Shown: positions 8,080 through 17,986, numbered from the stretch's first letter. The stretch: DNA of 64,000 nt from JACDAN01 sp963721345 (GCA_963721345.1 CAVRIT010000001.1:1240001-1304000), one strand, 5' to 3'. Notes: generated from the letters alone by a model not told the origin. Made by a program: numbers and translations.

Positions 8080-9612
8080 CTACGGGGTGATCGTGAGCGG
8101 AATCGTTCTCTGACCGGGTTTGATGCTGCCGTAGTTGATGACGGCCTTCTGGTTGCCAGTCAGTTCGATCTCGCGCGTCTCCAGCTCTCTGACCTTTTTC
8201 TGCGCATGGTGCGCGAGGGTGATCCTGAAGGTTTGGGCGCCGGCGCCCGCGTCGTGGAACGTCAGCGTTCCATTAGCGCGGTCGTTCTGACTCGTCAGGA
8301 GCGAACCGGGTTGGAGGGAGATCGCCTTGATGCCGATTCGGTACGCCTTGCCGGAGCCGGCGAGGCCGACGTGGAACAGCGGTGATTGGGTCTGCCCCGC
8401 TGCGCTTCGGTACGCGAATCTCCCGACCGCTCCGGAGACCTGGAATGTGTTGCGGTCGCCTGGTCGTATGCGCAGGTTGTCGATCGCGGCGTCGCGGTTC
8501 GGGCCGATCATCGACAAGTACTCGGTGTCGGCGTGGCGCAGACCGCTGCCGTCGATGGTGACGTTGAGGTTGAGATGCGCCGGGATGCGGTACAGCGGCT
8601 CTTGGCGCCCCCGCCACCCGGCGGCCGTCTTCGGCCTGACGGCGCTGGCGCCCGGAATCTCGCTGACGAACCGGCTCCCGACGTAACCGAGTCGACGGCC
8701 CTGCTCGTCGACGATCAAGAGGTGGGCGTGGTTGAACGGATTGCCTTCGAGACGGAGCTCGTTGAAGCGCGGCGCCTTGGAACTCCGCGGAGCGCAGAAC
8801 GGGCACTGCTGCACACCGAGACCGGGCGTGATGGGAGAGAGCGTGAGCGTCTTCGTCTTCGCGTTTCCTTTGTACAGGCTGCCCGGCTGGCCCGGATCGA
8901 ACTCGTAGCTCCACGTGTCGGCGCGTGTGTCGATGTGGAGCCTGCGCGTGACGCCGGGAAAGTTGTTGTCGTAGATCAAGACGTCGAAGCGTCCGGGGCC
9001 GCGTTCCTCGACGGCGTAAGGCGTGATCTCGTGCCCTCCCAGGTATCCAGGTTTGTAGATCCCCAAGCCGTAGGTCTCTCCACCGCGTTTTCGCAAGGCC
9101 GCGATCAAGACCCGCAGGATTTCGCTGGGCGATCCGGAGACCGTCTTGTCTATGACCTCCGGCAACACTTGCCACGTGAAGGCGTAGGCGATCGCCCGCT
9201 GCAGCCGCACGTTCCCGCCGAGTCGCACGTTGTAGGTCCGTCGCCCAAAAGCGGGGTACAGATCTCGGAAGACCATCAGGCTGAGCACAGACATACCAGT
9301 GCAGTGCCCGCCGCTCATCTCCCGGTTCTGCTGTTTCAGCCACACCTCCCCGGGCGGCGTCAACACACAAGCGCCCTTCTGTGTGATGAACGAGCAGGCC
9401 CTGCTGCCGAACAGCATCCGGACCTCGTTCGCGGACAGATTCGCCTTCCCCGCCCCGTAGTTCCCGAACGCGAACCCGTCAACCTTGGGCCGAAAGCCGC
9501 TGTCAGCGACGATCTTTCCGCCCGCCGCACCGGCCCCGCCGAGCGCCACGGTCAAGGTCGCAACGACAAGCGACAAACCGGTGCCCAGAAATGTCAGACG
9601 GCGCAGAGTCAT
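8080..9612 (-). CDS. Secreted protein with a papain-like Cys-His motif (putative cysteine peptidase or related hydrolase)
   Basis: A 510-aa protein with an N-terminal signal peptide (LGTGLSLVVATLTVALGGAGAAG). About residues 97-112 read REMSGGHCTGMSVLSL, a Cys followed by a helix as in papain-like nucleophile sites. About 95 residues later comes GYLGGHEITPYAVEERG, then DVLIYDNNFPG. The spacing and context (Cys, His, Asp/Asn) fit the papain/C39 clan arrangement. The C-terminal 250 residues are beta-rich and not recognised. No known family can be named, so function is inferred only from the motif pattern. It is a single gene on the minus strand, followed downstream by tRNA-Arg. Confidence 0.7.
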   Translation of the reverse strand: MTLRRLTFLGTGLSLVVATLTVALGGAGAAGGKIVADSGFRPKVDGFAFGNYGAGKANLSANEVRMLFGSRACSFITQKGACVLTPPGEVWLKQQNREMSGGHCTGMSVLSLMVFRDLYPAFGRRTYNVRLGGNVRLQRAIAYAFTWQVLPEVIDKTVSGSPSEILRVLIAALRKRGGETYGLGIYKPGYLGGHEITPYAVEERGPGRFDVLIYDNNFPGVTRRLHIDTRADTWSYEFDPGQPGSLYKGNAKTKTLTLSPITPGLGVQQCPFCAPRSSKAPRFNELRLEGNPFNHAHLLIVDEQGRRLGYVGSRFVSEIPGASAVRPKTAAGWRGRQEPLYRIPAHLNLNVTIDGSGLRHADTEYLSMIGPNRDAAIDNLRIRPGDRNTFQVSGAVGRFAYRSAAGQTQSPLFHVGLAGSGKAYRIGIKAISLQPGSLLTSQNDRANGTLTFHDAGAGAQTFRITLAHHAQKKVRELETREIELTGNQKAVINYGSIKPGQRTIPLTITP

Positions 9613-9853
9613 CGGCTCGGGATCGGGTCGCCGTAGAGCGCTCTCGAGGCAGCCGGCGGCGCGACCGCGCGAACGTCAGGGCTCGCTCCGCAGGCTTTCC
9701 CGAGGAGGAGCGACGGCGATCTGCATCCGAACGCCGGAATGTCGATGCGCTCGAAAGCCGCAGCAACGATTGCGGTTTTTCGCATCAAACCCTTTCGTCG
9801 CCCTCACGACCGAAGGTACTCCTGCTTCACCCGTCTGTCAAACGAGCTGACCC
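9613..9853. other. Intergenic stretch upstream of the secreted protein
   Basis: About 240 nt with no convincing gene. It should contain the promoter of the minus-strand secreted protein. A small imperfect hairpin with a T5 tract lies at about 9760-9787 (stem CCGCA/TGCGG), terminator-like on the plus strand, but no plus-strand gene ends there. Confidence 0.4.
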
Positions 9854-10141
9854 GTGTCGCCCGCGCGGACCCGCCCCTTGTCTGGCGCCGATTCCGAAGG
9901 CTCGACCTACGGACACGCACCGCGCGCATCGCCCAAGTGCGTCGTTCCCAACGTGAAGGGCAAGACGCTCGCCGCCGCGAAACGGGCGCTCGTGGCGAAG
10001 CGCTGCCGCGTTGGCACGATCTCCCGCGCCTTCTCGAAGAGCGCCAAGCTCGGGCGCGTCATCTCGCAGGCGCCCGTCCGAGGGACACGGCCGAACGGGA
10101 CCCGCGTCAACCTGAAGATCAGCCGCGGGCGAAAGCGCTAG
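9854..10141 (+). CDS. Orphan single PASTA-domain protein, possibly the 3' remnant of a larger gene
   Basis: GTG 9854 directly follows an in-frame TGA. The product is 95 aa: a Ser/Gly-rich, odd N-terminal 27 residues, then one complete PASTA-like domain (CVVPNVKGKTLAAAKRAL, then GRVISQAPVRGTRPNGTRV) ending in a basic tail. In actinobacteria this Cys-containing PASTA module is usually the C-terminal unit of longer secreted proteins. Here no signal peptide or upstream domains remain, which suggests a truncated gene. The stop overlaps the convergent NmrA-like gene by 4 nt. Confidence 0.55.
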   Translation: MSPARTRPLSGADSEGSTYGHAPRASPKCVVPNVKGKTLAAAKRALVAKRCRVGTISRAFSKSAKLGRVISQAPVRGTRPNGTRVNLKISRGRKR

Positions 10142-11007
10142 CCCTCGAGCGCTGCGCGAGCCGCTACGTCGAACGGCGTCAGGTCGATCGGCACCAGTTG
10201 CCTGATCCTGTCGTCGTGGGCGACCGTCTCGTTCCGCAACCCTTCGATCAACGGCCTCGCGACACCGGCGTTGACCGGCGTCACGAGATGCAGCCAGAGC
10301 GACGATAGGCGCGGTGTCAGCACGGGTACCTCGACGATGACGGGATGCTTCCCGCGAAGGCGCGCGATGCGCTCGATCATCTCGCGGTAGGTCATGGTCT
10401 CCGGCCCGCCGACGTCGAACTCGCCGCCGACCGCCGCCTCGAGGCCGCAGACGCCCGCGAGGTACGCGACGACATCCGGCAGAGCGATCGGCTGCGTCCG
10501 GGTCGAGACCCACCGCGGCGTCACCATCGCGGGCAACCGGTTCACGAGCGCGACGATGGTCTCGAACGCGGCGCTGCCTCGGCCGACGACCATCGCCGCG
10601 CGGAGAGTCGTCACCGGAACCGATGTCGAGGCCAGGCGCCTGCCGGTCTCGCGGCGGCTGCGGAGGTGGGGCGACAGGTCGGGCGAGTCGTCGCCGAGCC
10701 CGCCGAGGTAAACGAGTTGCCTGACGCCGGCACGCTCGGCCTCGCGCGCCGTCGTCTCCGCAGCCTCGAGATCCTTGCCCTCGAAGTCCGTGCTGCCGAG
10801 CGAGTGGACGAGGTAGTAGGCGATCTCGACGCCCTCGAGAACCCGCGCCACTGAGTCCCGGTTGGTCGCGTCGGCGACCTTCCAGGAGACGGCGCCCTCG
10901 TCGGCCCGCTCGTTGCGCGAGACCGCCACGACCTCGTGGTCTGGGGCAAGTGCGGCGAGCAGCGGCTCGCCGATCGTGCCCGAAGCGCCGAAGACCGCGA
11001 TCCTCAT
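10138..11007 (-). CDS. NmrA-like / atypical SDR NAD(P)-binding protein
   Basis: A 289-aa Rossmann protein: MRIAVFGASGTIGEPLLAAL is the GxxGxxG dinucleotide site, VADATNRDSV marks the second strand, and AYYLVHSLGS followed by LVYLGGLGDD are typical of NmrA/SDR_a5 proteins acting as NAD(P)H sensors or reductases. There is no SDR Tyr-x3-Lys site, so catalysis is uncertain. ATG 11007 overlaps the stop of the upstream gene (ATGA), so the two are co-transcribed. Confidence 0.82.
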   Translation of the reverse strand: MRIAVFGASGTIGEPLLAALAPDHEVVAVSRNERADEGAVSWKVADATNRDSVARVLEGVEIAYYLVHSLGSTDFEGKDLEAAETTAREAERAGVRQLVYLGGLGDDSPDLSPHLRSRRETGRRLASTSVPVTTLRAAMVVGRGSAAFETIVALVNRLPAMVTPRWVSTRTQPIALPDVVAYLAGVCGLEAAVGGEFDVGGPETMTYREMIERIARLRGKHPVIVEVPVLTPRLSSLWLHLVTPVNAGVARPLIEGLRNETVAHDDRIRQLVPIDLTPFDVAARAALEG

Positions 11008-11438
11008 CGCCCGGCCTCCGCGATCAGCCTCGAGAAGTAGCGGCGACTCACGGCGACGTGAATGCGGCTCTGCACTCGGTTGTAGAGCGCGCCCGTCCAG
11101 TCGGGTCTGCCCTGGCGCGCGGCGAGGCGCGGAAAGAACCCCCGGATCGCAGACCGCACGACCGGAGCGGCTCCGCCGACCTGCTCGAAGACGATCTCCC
11201 CGGCGGCGCGTTGGGCGAGCAGGCCTCCCGCGATTGGATACCTGCAGCAGACGAGCGCGTCCGTCACCTCGAAGCTCGGTGCATCGAACCGGAGGAGCGC
11301 CGGGCCTCGGCCGAGAACACGAAGCTCGACCGTGCCGTCACGCTCCCGGGCTCGGACGAGCCGGCCGGTCGCCCGCTCGACCTCTTGCCAGTACGCGCTG
11401 CCCAGGTGGGTCGCACCGCCCTCGGAGAACTCGACCAC
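11004..11438 (-). CDS. Conserved hypothetical protein (144 aa)
   Basis: The start is uncertain. GTG 11438 gives VVEFSEGGATHLGSAYWQEV, which looks like the conserved N-terminus; GTG 11519 and further in-frame starts up to 11696 exist but add poorly conserved-looking sequence overlapping the divergent hydrolase. The body contains GRGPALLRF, CCRYPIAGGLLA and a basic C-terminus (RVQSRIHVAVSRRYFSRL). No domain is recognised with confidence. It is translationally coupled (ATGA) to the NmrA-like gene downstream, suggesting related function. Confidence 0.65.
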   Translation of the reverse strand: MVEFSEGGATHLGSAYWQEVERATGRLVRARERDGTVELRVLGRGPALLRFDAPSFEVTDALVCCRYPIAGGLLAQRAAGEIVFEQVGGAAPVVRSAIRGFFPRLAARQGRPDWTGALYNRVQSRIHVAVSRRYFSRLIAEAGR

Positions 11439-11559
11439 CGGCGAACGGAGCTCGGCGCGCTGCTCCGACTCGACCGCGCCGTCGCCCGTCTGACGTTGTC
11501 GCGACTGCCACCCCTCCACCTGCACGACGGTACAGCCCGGCCGGGCATGCTCCCTGCCG

Positions 11560-12225
11560 ATGCTCAGCGAAGCGATACCGCTGCATCTTTCGAGCGGCGC
11601 CGAGGCCTGGGTGACGAACGGCCTCGAGCCGAGCACGATCATCTGGCTCGGCGGCGGGCGCGAAGCGGAGGAGCCGGGCACGTGGAGCGCGAGCAACGAG
11701 TGGCTCGTTCGCCGGCTTGCGCCGTCGTTCCCCGAGCTCGGCTTCGTCGAGGTTCGCTACCGGGTGAAGTCCTGGAAGCGGCTGGAGCTCTGCGTCGAGG
11801 ATGCCCTGGCCGCGGTGCAGTCGGCGCTGGAAGGCGGTGCTGAGCGCATCGCGCTGGTCGGGTTCTCGATGGGTGGGGCTGTCGCGGTGTCCGCCGCCGC
11901 CCACCCCGCCGTCGACGCGGTCGTCGGGCTCGCGCCCTGGCTTCCCGACGAGCTTCCGCTCGAGCCTCTGGCGGGCCGGCGGCTCGACGTGATCCATGGC
12001 TCGCTCGACCGAGGGCTACCCGGAATCCCCGGCGTCACCGCGGCGAGCTCGAGGCGCGGCTTCGAGCGGGCGAGACGATTCACGACCGGCGGCGACTACA
12101 CCCTGATCCGCGGCGGCTTCCACGGCGCCGCGGTCCGCGCGCGCTGGGGTCTGACCCCGCTTCCCCGAGCCCGCCGGTGGGCCGAGCTCGTCGGCCGGAC
12201 ACTCGAGCGGTTTCAGACGTCCTGA
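11560..12225 (+). CDS. Alpha/beta hydrolase (serine hydrolase)
   Basis: A 221-aa protein of the small alpha/beta hydrolase type. The nucleophile elbow is GFSMGG (Ser about residue 105). A candidate acid residue lies in IHGSLDRGLPG (about 147-157) and the catalytic His in RGGFHGAAVRA (about 187-197). No signal peptide. Similar proteins include dienelactone-hydrolase-like esterases; the substrate is unknown. ATG 11560 is divergent from the hypothetical gene with a gap of about 120 nt that should hold both promoters. The 3' end overlaps the desaturase gene by 13 nt. Confidence 0.82.
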   Translation: MLSEAIPLHLSSGAEAWVTNGLEPSTIIWLGGGREAEEPGTWSASNEWLVRRLAPSFPELGFVEVRYRVKSWKRLELCVEDALAAVQSALEGGAERIALVGFSMGGAVAVSAAAHPAVDAVVGLAPWLPDELPLEPLAGRRLDVIHGSLDRGLPGIPGVTAASSRRGFERARRFTTGGDYTLIRGGFHGAAVRARWGLTPLPRARRWAELVGRTLERFQTS

Positions 12226-13106
12226 GGCGCGATCTTCCGGGCCTGGCGCTCGGGCGGAATCCTGACGACGCGCCAGGCGAGCCCGCACTTCTCCAGCGCC
12301 CAGATCACCCAACCGCCGGGATCGAGCTCGAAGCGCCGCAGACCGTGGAAGGCCGAGGAGGGAAACGCGTGGTGGTTGTTGTGCCACGACTCCCCGAAGG
12401 ACAGCCAGGAGAGCCACCAGACGTTGCGCGACTCGTCGCTGGTCCCGAACCGGCGGCCGCCCCAGAAGTGACAGATGGAGTTGATCGAGAACGTCACGTG
12501 GTGCAGCAGGAAGATGCGAACGGCGCCGCCCCAGATCATTCCGGCCCAGAAGCCGTACCAGCCGCCGATGAGCGCCCACCCGACCACGGCGGGAACGAGC
12601 AGCGAGATCGCCACGGTCGGGACGAAGAGCTTCGAGATCAACCGCAGTCCCCGGTCGGCGAGCAGATCCTTCGCGTACTTCGCCTGATCGGCTCGACCGG
12701 CCAGGGTGAACAGCCAGCCGGTGTGTGCGTGCCAGAGACCCTTGAGCCCCTCCCACGCGCCGTCGCCATACCCGGCGTGAGGGCTGTGCGGGTCGCCGTC
12801 CTGGTCTGAGAACTGGTGGTGCTTGCGATGGTCGGCGACCCAGGCGAGGATCGGTCCCTCGACCGCCATCTGGCCGAGCACGGCGAACACGTAACGCATC
12901 GGAGCGTAGGTCTCGAACGATCGGTGCGTGAACAGCCGGTGATACCCGACCGTGATCCCGAAGCCGGTGAGGAGATACCCCACGACCAGGATCGCGATCT
13001 CCGTCGGGCCGACCATGCGGTCCCAGAGCAGGACGATCGCCACCAGGAGACCGACGACCGGCATGCCGAGACCGAAGAGATTCACGAGCTTGTGCGTGCG
13101 CGTCAC
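12213..13106 (-). CDS. Acyl-CoA/acyl-lipid delta-9-type fatty acid desaturase
   Basis: A 297-aa membrane protein with the three histidine boxes of diiron membrane desaturases: HRLFTHRSF (about residues 57-65), HRKHHQFSD (about 93-101) and HNNHHAFPS (about 230-238). Four hydrophobic segments are arranged in two pairs around them. The enzyme introduces a double bond in acyl chains using O2 and an electron donor. The start is read at 13106. Membrane fluidity is the likely role. Confidence 0.92.
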   Translation of the reverse strand: MTRTHKLVNLFGLGMPVVGLLVAIVLLWDRMVGPTEIAILVVGYLLTGFGITVGYHRLFTHRSFETYAPMRYVFAVLGQMAVEGPILAWVADHRKHHQFSDQDGDPHSPHAGYGDGAWEGLKGLWHAHTGWLFTLAGRADQAKYAKDLLADRGLRLISKLFVPTVAISLLVPAVVGWALIGGWYGFWAGMIWGGAVRIFLLHHVTFSINSICHFWGGRRFGTSDESRNVWWLSWLSFGESWHNNHHAFPSSAFHGLRRFELDPGGWVIWALEKCGLAWRVVRIPPERQARKIAPQDV

Positions 13107-13141
13107 GGTTTTAGGATGCCCAGATCGCAGATTTTGAACTC

Positions 13142-13761
13142 AGGCCCCGCCTTCGCGGAGTTTCGCACACGTATGCGTTCTTCATCTCGCTCCTCCTGGG
13201 AGTGCTGCTCGTTGCCCTGGCCTCGGGCACGACCGGGCGGGCGGCGGCGGCGGTGTTCGCCTCGGCGACCGCGGTGATGTTCGCGGTCAGCGCGCTGTAC
13301 CACCGAGTCACCTGGGAGCCGGGACCGAGACGCTGGATGCGGCGACTCGACCATGCCGCCATCTACCTGCTGATCGCCGGGACCTATACGCCCTTTGCGC
13401 TCCTGGCGCTCTCCGGCGCCTGGCGCTGGACGATCCTGGCCATAGCCTGGGGCGGCGCGCTCGCCGCGATCGTGCTCAAGCTGGCCTGGGTCGACTCGCC
13501 GAAGTGGCTGGCTGCCACCATCGGAATCGCCCTCGGGTGGGTGGGGGTCGTCGCTCTGCCGCAGATCTGGGATCACGCCGGCCCTGGAGCCGTGCTGCTG
13601 CTCGCCCTCGGCGGAATCCTGTACACCGCAGGCGCCGTGGTGTACGCGATGCGGCGCCCCGATCCGGTTCCCGAGGTCTTCGGCTACCACGAGCTCTTTC
13701 ACGCCCTCGTGATCGCCGCGGCGGCCTGCCAGTATGGAGCGGTCGCGCTCTTCGTCACGAA

Positions 13762-13765
<4 letters not shown>
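13142..13765 (+). CDS. Hemolysin III / PAQR-family membrane protein (start codon unresolved)
   Basis: Seven-helix HlyIII/YqfA-like protein. Conserved N-terminus RPRLRGVSHTYAFF begins at 13142, followed by SALYHRVTW, RLDHAAIYLLIAGTYTPF and GYHELFHALVI, the family's polar metal-site motifs. No ATG, GTG or TTG lies in frame between the TAG at 13112 and this segment. The first in-frame candidate, GTG 13202, would remove the conserved segment and the start of helix 1. An ATG at 13115 is out of frame by one base, so a small indel between about 13118 and 13141 is the simplest explanation. The stop overlaps the convergent helicase gene. Confidence 0.78.
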
Positions 13766-14958
<1,193 letters not shown>

Positions 14959-15097
14959 GTGGTTCTCCTTCAGTTCGGTTCGAGATTCGCCTGCCTCGAA
15001 ACCGCCGAAGAAGAAACGAGAAGCTCACCTCACGGGCTCGGCCGGATGCCGTCCCTGCGCTCAGAGTAGCTGAGATTCGAGCTTCTGCCCGGCTGTG

Positions 15098-15111
15098 CGA
15101 ACATCTGTTCG
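15098..15111 (+). promoter_or_regulatory. SOS (LexA) box overlapping the dinB start
   Basis: CGAACATCTGTTCG, a palindromic GAAC-N4-GTTC site matching the LexA box of Gram-positive and actinobacterial genomes. Its last base is the first base of the GTG start of the Pol IV gene. LexA binding there would block transcription of a leaderless or very short-leader message. Confidence 0.8.
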
Positions 15112-16301
15112 TGCACGAGGAGGCGACGATTCTGCACGCGGACGCCGACGCGTTCTTCGCATCGGTCGAGCAGCGGGACGACCCGCGTCTCCAGGGCCGG
15201 CCGGTGATCGTCGGCGGCGGCGTGGTGCTCGCAGCGAGCTACGAGGCCAAGGCCTACGGCGTGGAGACGCCCATGAGCGTCGGCCGCGCGCGCCGGCTCT
15301 GTCCCGACGCGATCCTGGTCCGGCCACGCATGTCCGCCTATTCCGAGGCGAGCAAGGCGTTGTACCGAGTCTTCGACGACACGACGCCGCTGGTCGAGGG
15401 TCTGTCGATCGACGAGGCCTTCCTCGACGTCCGCGGCCTTCGCCGTCTCGCGGGCACACCGGTCGAGATCGCGCGGCGATTGCGGCAGGCGGTGCGGCAG
15501 CGGGTCGGCCTGCCGGTCACCGTCGGCGTAGCGAGGACGAAGCATCTCGCCAAGGTCGCGAGCGCCGTGGCAAAGCCCGACGGATTGCTCGTCATCCCCC
15601 CGGACCGGGAGCTCGCGTTCCTCCATCCGCTTCCCGTCGAGCGGCTGTGGGGTGTCGGTCGGGTGACGTCGACGAAACTCCGTGGCGCGGGCATCACGAC
15701 GGTGGGCCGGCTCGCCGAGCTTCCGGAGGCGACGCTCGTCTCGCTGCTCGGTCGCGCATCGGGACGCCACCTCCACGCACTCGCCCACAACCGCGATCTG
15801 CGACGGGTGGATGTGCGACGCCGCCGGCGCTCGATTGGGTCACAGCGCGCCCTCGGCCGTGCGCCGACGTCGCTCGAGGAGGTGGATGCGTCGGTCATCG
15901 CGCTCGTCGACCGCGTCACCCGCCGAATGCGCGCGGCCGGACGAGTCGGCGGCACCGTGGTACTTCGACTGCGCTTCGACGACTTCTCCAGGGCGACGCG
16001 CTCCGAGACTCTGGTTCGGCCGACTGCGAACACACACGCGATCCTCACCACGGCTCGCGAACTGCTGACGATCGCGGTGCCGATGATCCAGCAGCGAGGC
16101 ATCACCCTCGTCGGCGTCTCGGTCAGCAACCTCGCCGACGGGCGTGGGATCCAACTCGCGCTCCCGCTCGACAGCCCCTACAGCGACGCTCTCGACGTCG
16201 CGATCGACGAGGCGCGGGTGCGCTTCGGGTCCACCGCGATCACCAGAGCGGTGCTCCTGGGTCGTGACACCGGGCTGACCGTGCCGCTGCTCCCAGATTG
16301 A
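15111..16301 (+). CDS. dinB: DNA polymerase IV (Y-family), SOS-box associated
   Basis: A 396-aa Y-family polymerase. Metal-binding residues are in LHADADAFFASVEQRDDP (Asp11/Asp13 region) and LSIDEAFLDV (Asp101-Glu102). A helix-hairpin-helix segment (ERLWGVGRVTSTKLRGAGI) and little-finger domain follow. It carries out error-prone translesion synthesis. GTG 15111 gives VHEEATILHADAD, a normal family start; longer in-frame extensions lie in non-conserved sequence. The upstream LexA-type box and the SOS box of the next gene indicate damage induction. It ends 33 nt before the DnaQ-GIY-YIG gene. Confidence 0.93.
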   Translation: MHEEATILHADADAFFASVEQRDDPRLQGRPVIVGGGVVLAASYEAKAYGVETPMSVGRARRLCPDAILVRPRMSAYSEASKALYRVFDDTTPLVEGLSIDEAFLDVRGLRRLAGTPVEIARRLRQAVRQRVGLPVTVGVARTKHLAKVASAVAKPDGLLVIPPDRELAFLHPLPVERLWGVGRVTSTKLRGAGITTVGRLAELPEATLVSLLGRASGRHLHALAHNRDLRRVDVRRRRRSIGSQRALGRAPTSLEEVDASVIALVDRVTRRMRAAGRVGGTVVLRLRFDDFSRATRSETLVRPTANTHAILTTARELLTIAVPMIQQRGITLVGVSVSNLADGRGIQLALPLDSPYSDALDVAIDEARVRFGSTAITRAVLLGRDTGLTVPLLPD

Positions 16302-16327
16302 CAAACCGAACATATGTTCGCTTTCAT
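16298..16327 (+). promoter_or_regulatory. Promoter with embedded SOS box (16307-16320)
   Basis: TTGACA at 16298-16303 overlaps the dinB stop. Eighteen bases on, TTTCAT (16322-16327) is a 4/6 match to a -10 box. Between them lies CGAACATATGTTCG (16307-16320), a perfect GAAC-N4-GTTC LexA palindrome. The predicted transcription start is just before ATG 16335, which implies a leaderless mRNA. Confidence 0.7.
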
Positions 16328-16334
16328 CTGGGGG

Positions 16335-17969
16335 ATGCAGCTCGCGCTCGATGCCCTCGATCGGCTGGTGGAGGCCCTCGAGGAGCGCGGACCGCTCTCG
16401 GCGGTGGACGCCGCGCGTTCGCTCTTCGCTACCCCGTCGATCTCGGACGGGCTGGCCTGCTCCCTGCTGGGCGATGTCACCGCGGGCGACAGTCGCATCG
16501 TCTGCACCGGGACGACGGTGTCCCTGGCGACAGCGGGGCCGGACCCTCTGCTGGAGGAAGCCGAATTCGTCGTCTTCGACCTCGAGACGACAGGGCTCTC
16601 GGCCACGCAGAGTCGGATCTGCGAGATCGGAGCGGTTCGAGTCAGGGCGCTCGAACCCGTCGACTCGTTCCAGTCGCTCGTGAACCCGGGAGTGGCACTG
16701 CCGGAGCCGATCGCGCAGCTCACCGGCCTTCGCGAGCACGAGCTGCGGCGCGCGCCGCCGGTCTCGAGCGTCCTGACACGGTTCCTGGCGTTTGCGGGCG
16801 ACGAGCTCCTCGTGGCGCACAACGCCCGTTTCGACCAGCGCTTCCTCGAGCGCCAGCTCGTCCTCCGGCACGGCAGGCGGCTGTCCGAGCCGCCGCTCTG
16901 CACCGCGGCGCTTGCGCGGCGCTTGCTCGAGGGCCGCGTGCGACGCGTCGGCCTAGCCTCGCTCGCGCAGTTCTTCGGCGTGTCGACGACGCCGTGCCAC
17001 CGCGCGCTTCCCGACGCCGAGGCGACGGCCGAGGTGCTCGTGCGCCTGATCGGACTGGCCCAGGAGCTCGGTGCGAGGCGGCTCTCCGAGCTCCGCGCGC
17101 TGGCCGCGCCGCGCAAGCGCCGTGTCTACGGCAAGCGGTCGCTCGCCCGCGGGGCGCCGACGCGGCCGGGCGTCTACCTGTTTCGCGACCGGCACGACCA
17201 GGTGCTCTACGTCGGTCGCGCCCGCGACCTGCGCGCGCGACTGCGCTCCTACTTCCGGAGCGAACGTCAGCGGCCTTCGGTCGAGGCGGCTCTCCTCGCG
17301 CTCGACCGCATCGAGTGGCGCGTCCTGGGCTCGGAGTTCGAGGCCGCGCTCGAGGAGCTCCGGCTGATCCGGGAGCTCCAACCGCCGGCGAACTCGCGCA
17401 GCAGGAGGAAGGAGCACGGGGTCTATCTCAAGCGCCGTGGCGAAGACTTCGTCGTGTCCAAGACCCCGACCGGGCTCGGTCCGATCGGAAGCCGCCGGCG
17501 AGCCTCCCTGGCTGCGCGTGCGCTTTCGGCCAGCACTCCGGAGGAGCTGGACACGCTCCTGGAAGGCGGTCCGCTTCCACGGTTGAAGGGACGGCTGTCA
17601 CATCTCGCAGACAGCCTTCGCTACGAGGAGGCGGCCCGTCTCCGGGACCGGGTCGAGGCGCTCGAGCACATCCTCGACCGCCTGCGCCGACTGGAGCGGC
17701 TGCGCACACTCGAGCTTTGCCTGATCGCACCGGCCGTCGAGCCCGGGTGGCGGAGGGCGTTCTTCGTCGCGGGCGGGGGCGTCTGCGCGGTGCGCTCCCT
17801 GCCGCCGGGAGGCGGAGCGAGGCTCGAGCTCGGCGCGGGGAAGGCGCTCTGTCACGCGGCGCGCGGAAAGGCCGACGAGCCGTTGACGCCGGAGCAGGCA
17901 GAAGATCTCCTGCTCGTGGATGGATTCGCCCGCCGTCCCCCGCCAGAGCTCGAGGTGCTGCCGCTCTAG
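16335..17969 (+). CDS. DEDDh exonuclease (DnaQ-like) fused to a UvrC-like GIY-YIG nuclease
   Basis: A 544-aa protein. Residues 1-75 form a winged-helix-like N-terminus. A DnaQ/epsilon exonuclease domain follows: VVFDLETTGL (Asp82, Glu84), HNARFDQRF (Asp167), CHRALPDAEA (His222, Asp227). A UvrC N-type GIY-YIG domain begins near residue 278 (GVYLFRDRHDQVLYVGRARD) and a UVR-like helical motif lies near 415-440. Similar fusions occur in mycobacteria. A repair role is inferred from the domains and the SOS box. ATG 16335 is chosen because the promoter places the transcription start next to it; ATG 16314 lies inside the SOS box. Confidence 0.88.
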   Translation: MQLALDALDRLVEALEERGPLSAVDAARSLFATPSISDGLACSLLGDVTAGDSRIVCTGTTVSLATAGPDPLLEEAEFVVFDLETTGLSATQSRICEIGAVRVRALEPVDSFQSLVNPGVALPEPIAQLTGLREHELRRAPPVSSVLTRFLAFAGDELLVAHNARFDQRFLERQLVLRHGRRLSEPPLCTAALARRLLEGRVRRVGLASLAQFFGVSTTPCHRALPDAEATAEVLVRLIGLAQELGARRLSELRALAAPRKRRVYGKRSLARGAPTRPGVYLFRDRHDQVLYVGRARDLRARLRSYFRSERQRPSVEAALLALDRIEWRVLGSEFEAALEELRLIRELQPPANSRSRRKEHGVYLKRRGEDFVVSKTPTGLGPIGSRRRASLAARALSASTPEELDTLLEGGPLPRLKGRLSHLADSLRYEEAARLRDRVEALEHILDRLRRLERLRTLELCLIAPAVEPGWRRAFFVAGGGVCAVRSLPPGGGARLELGAGKALCHAARGKADEPLTPEQAEDLLLVDGFARRPPPELEVLPL

Positions 17970-17986
17970 CGGAAGTTCGAGCGGTT

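Noticed and set aside
9760..9787. Terminator-like hairpin with T5 tract
   Set aside because: Stem of only five base pairs and no gene ends there on the matching strand.
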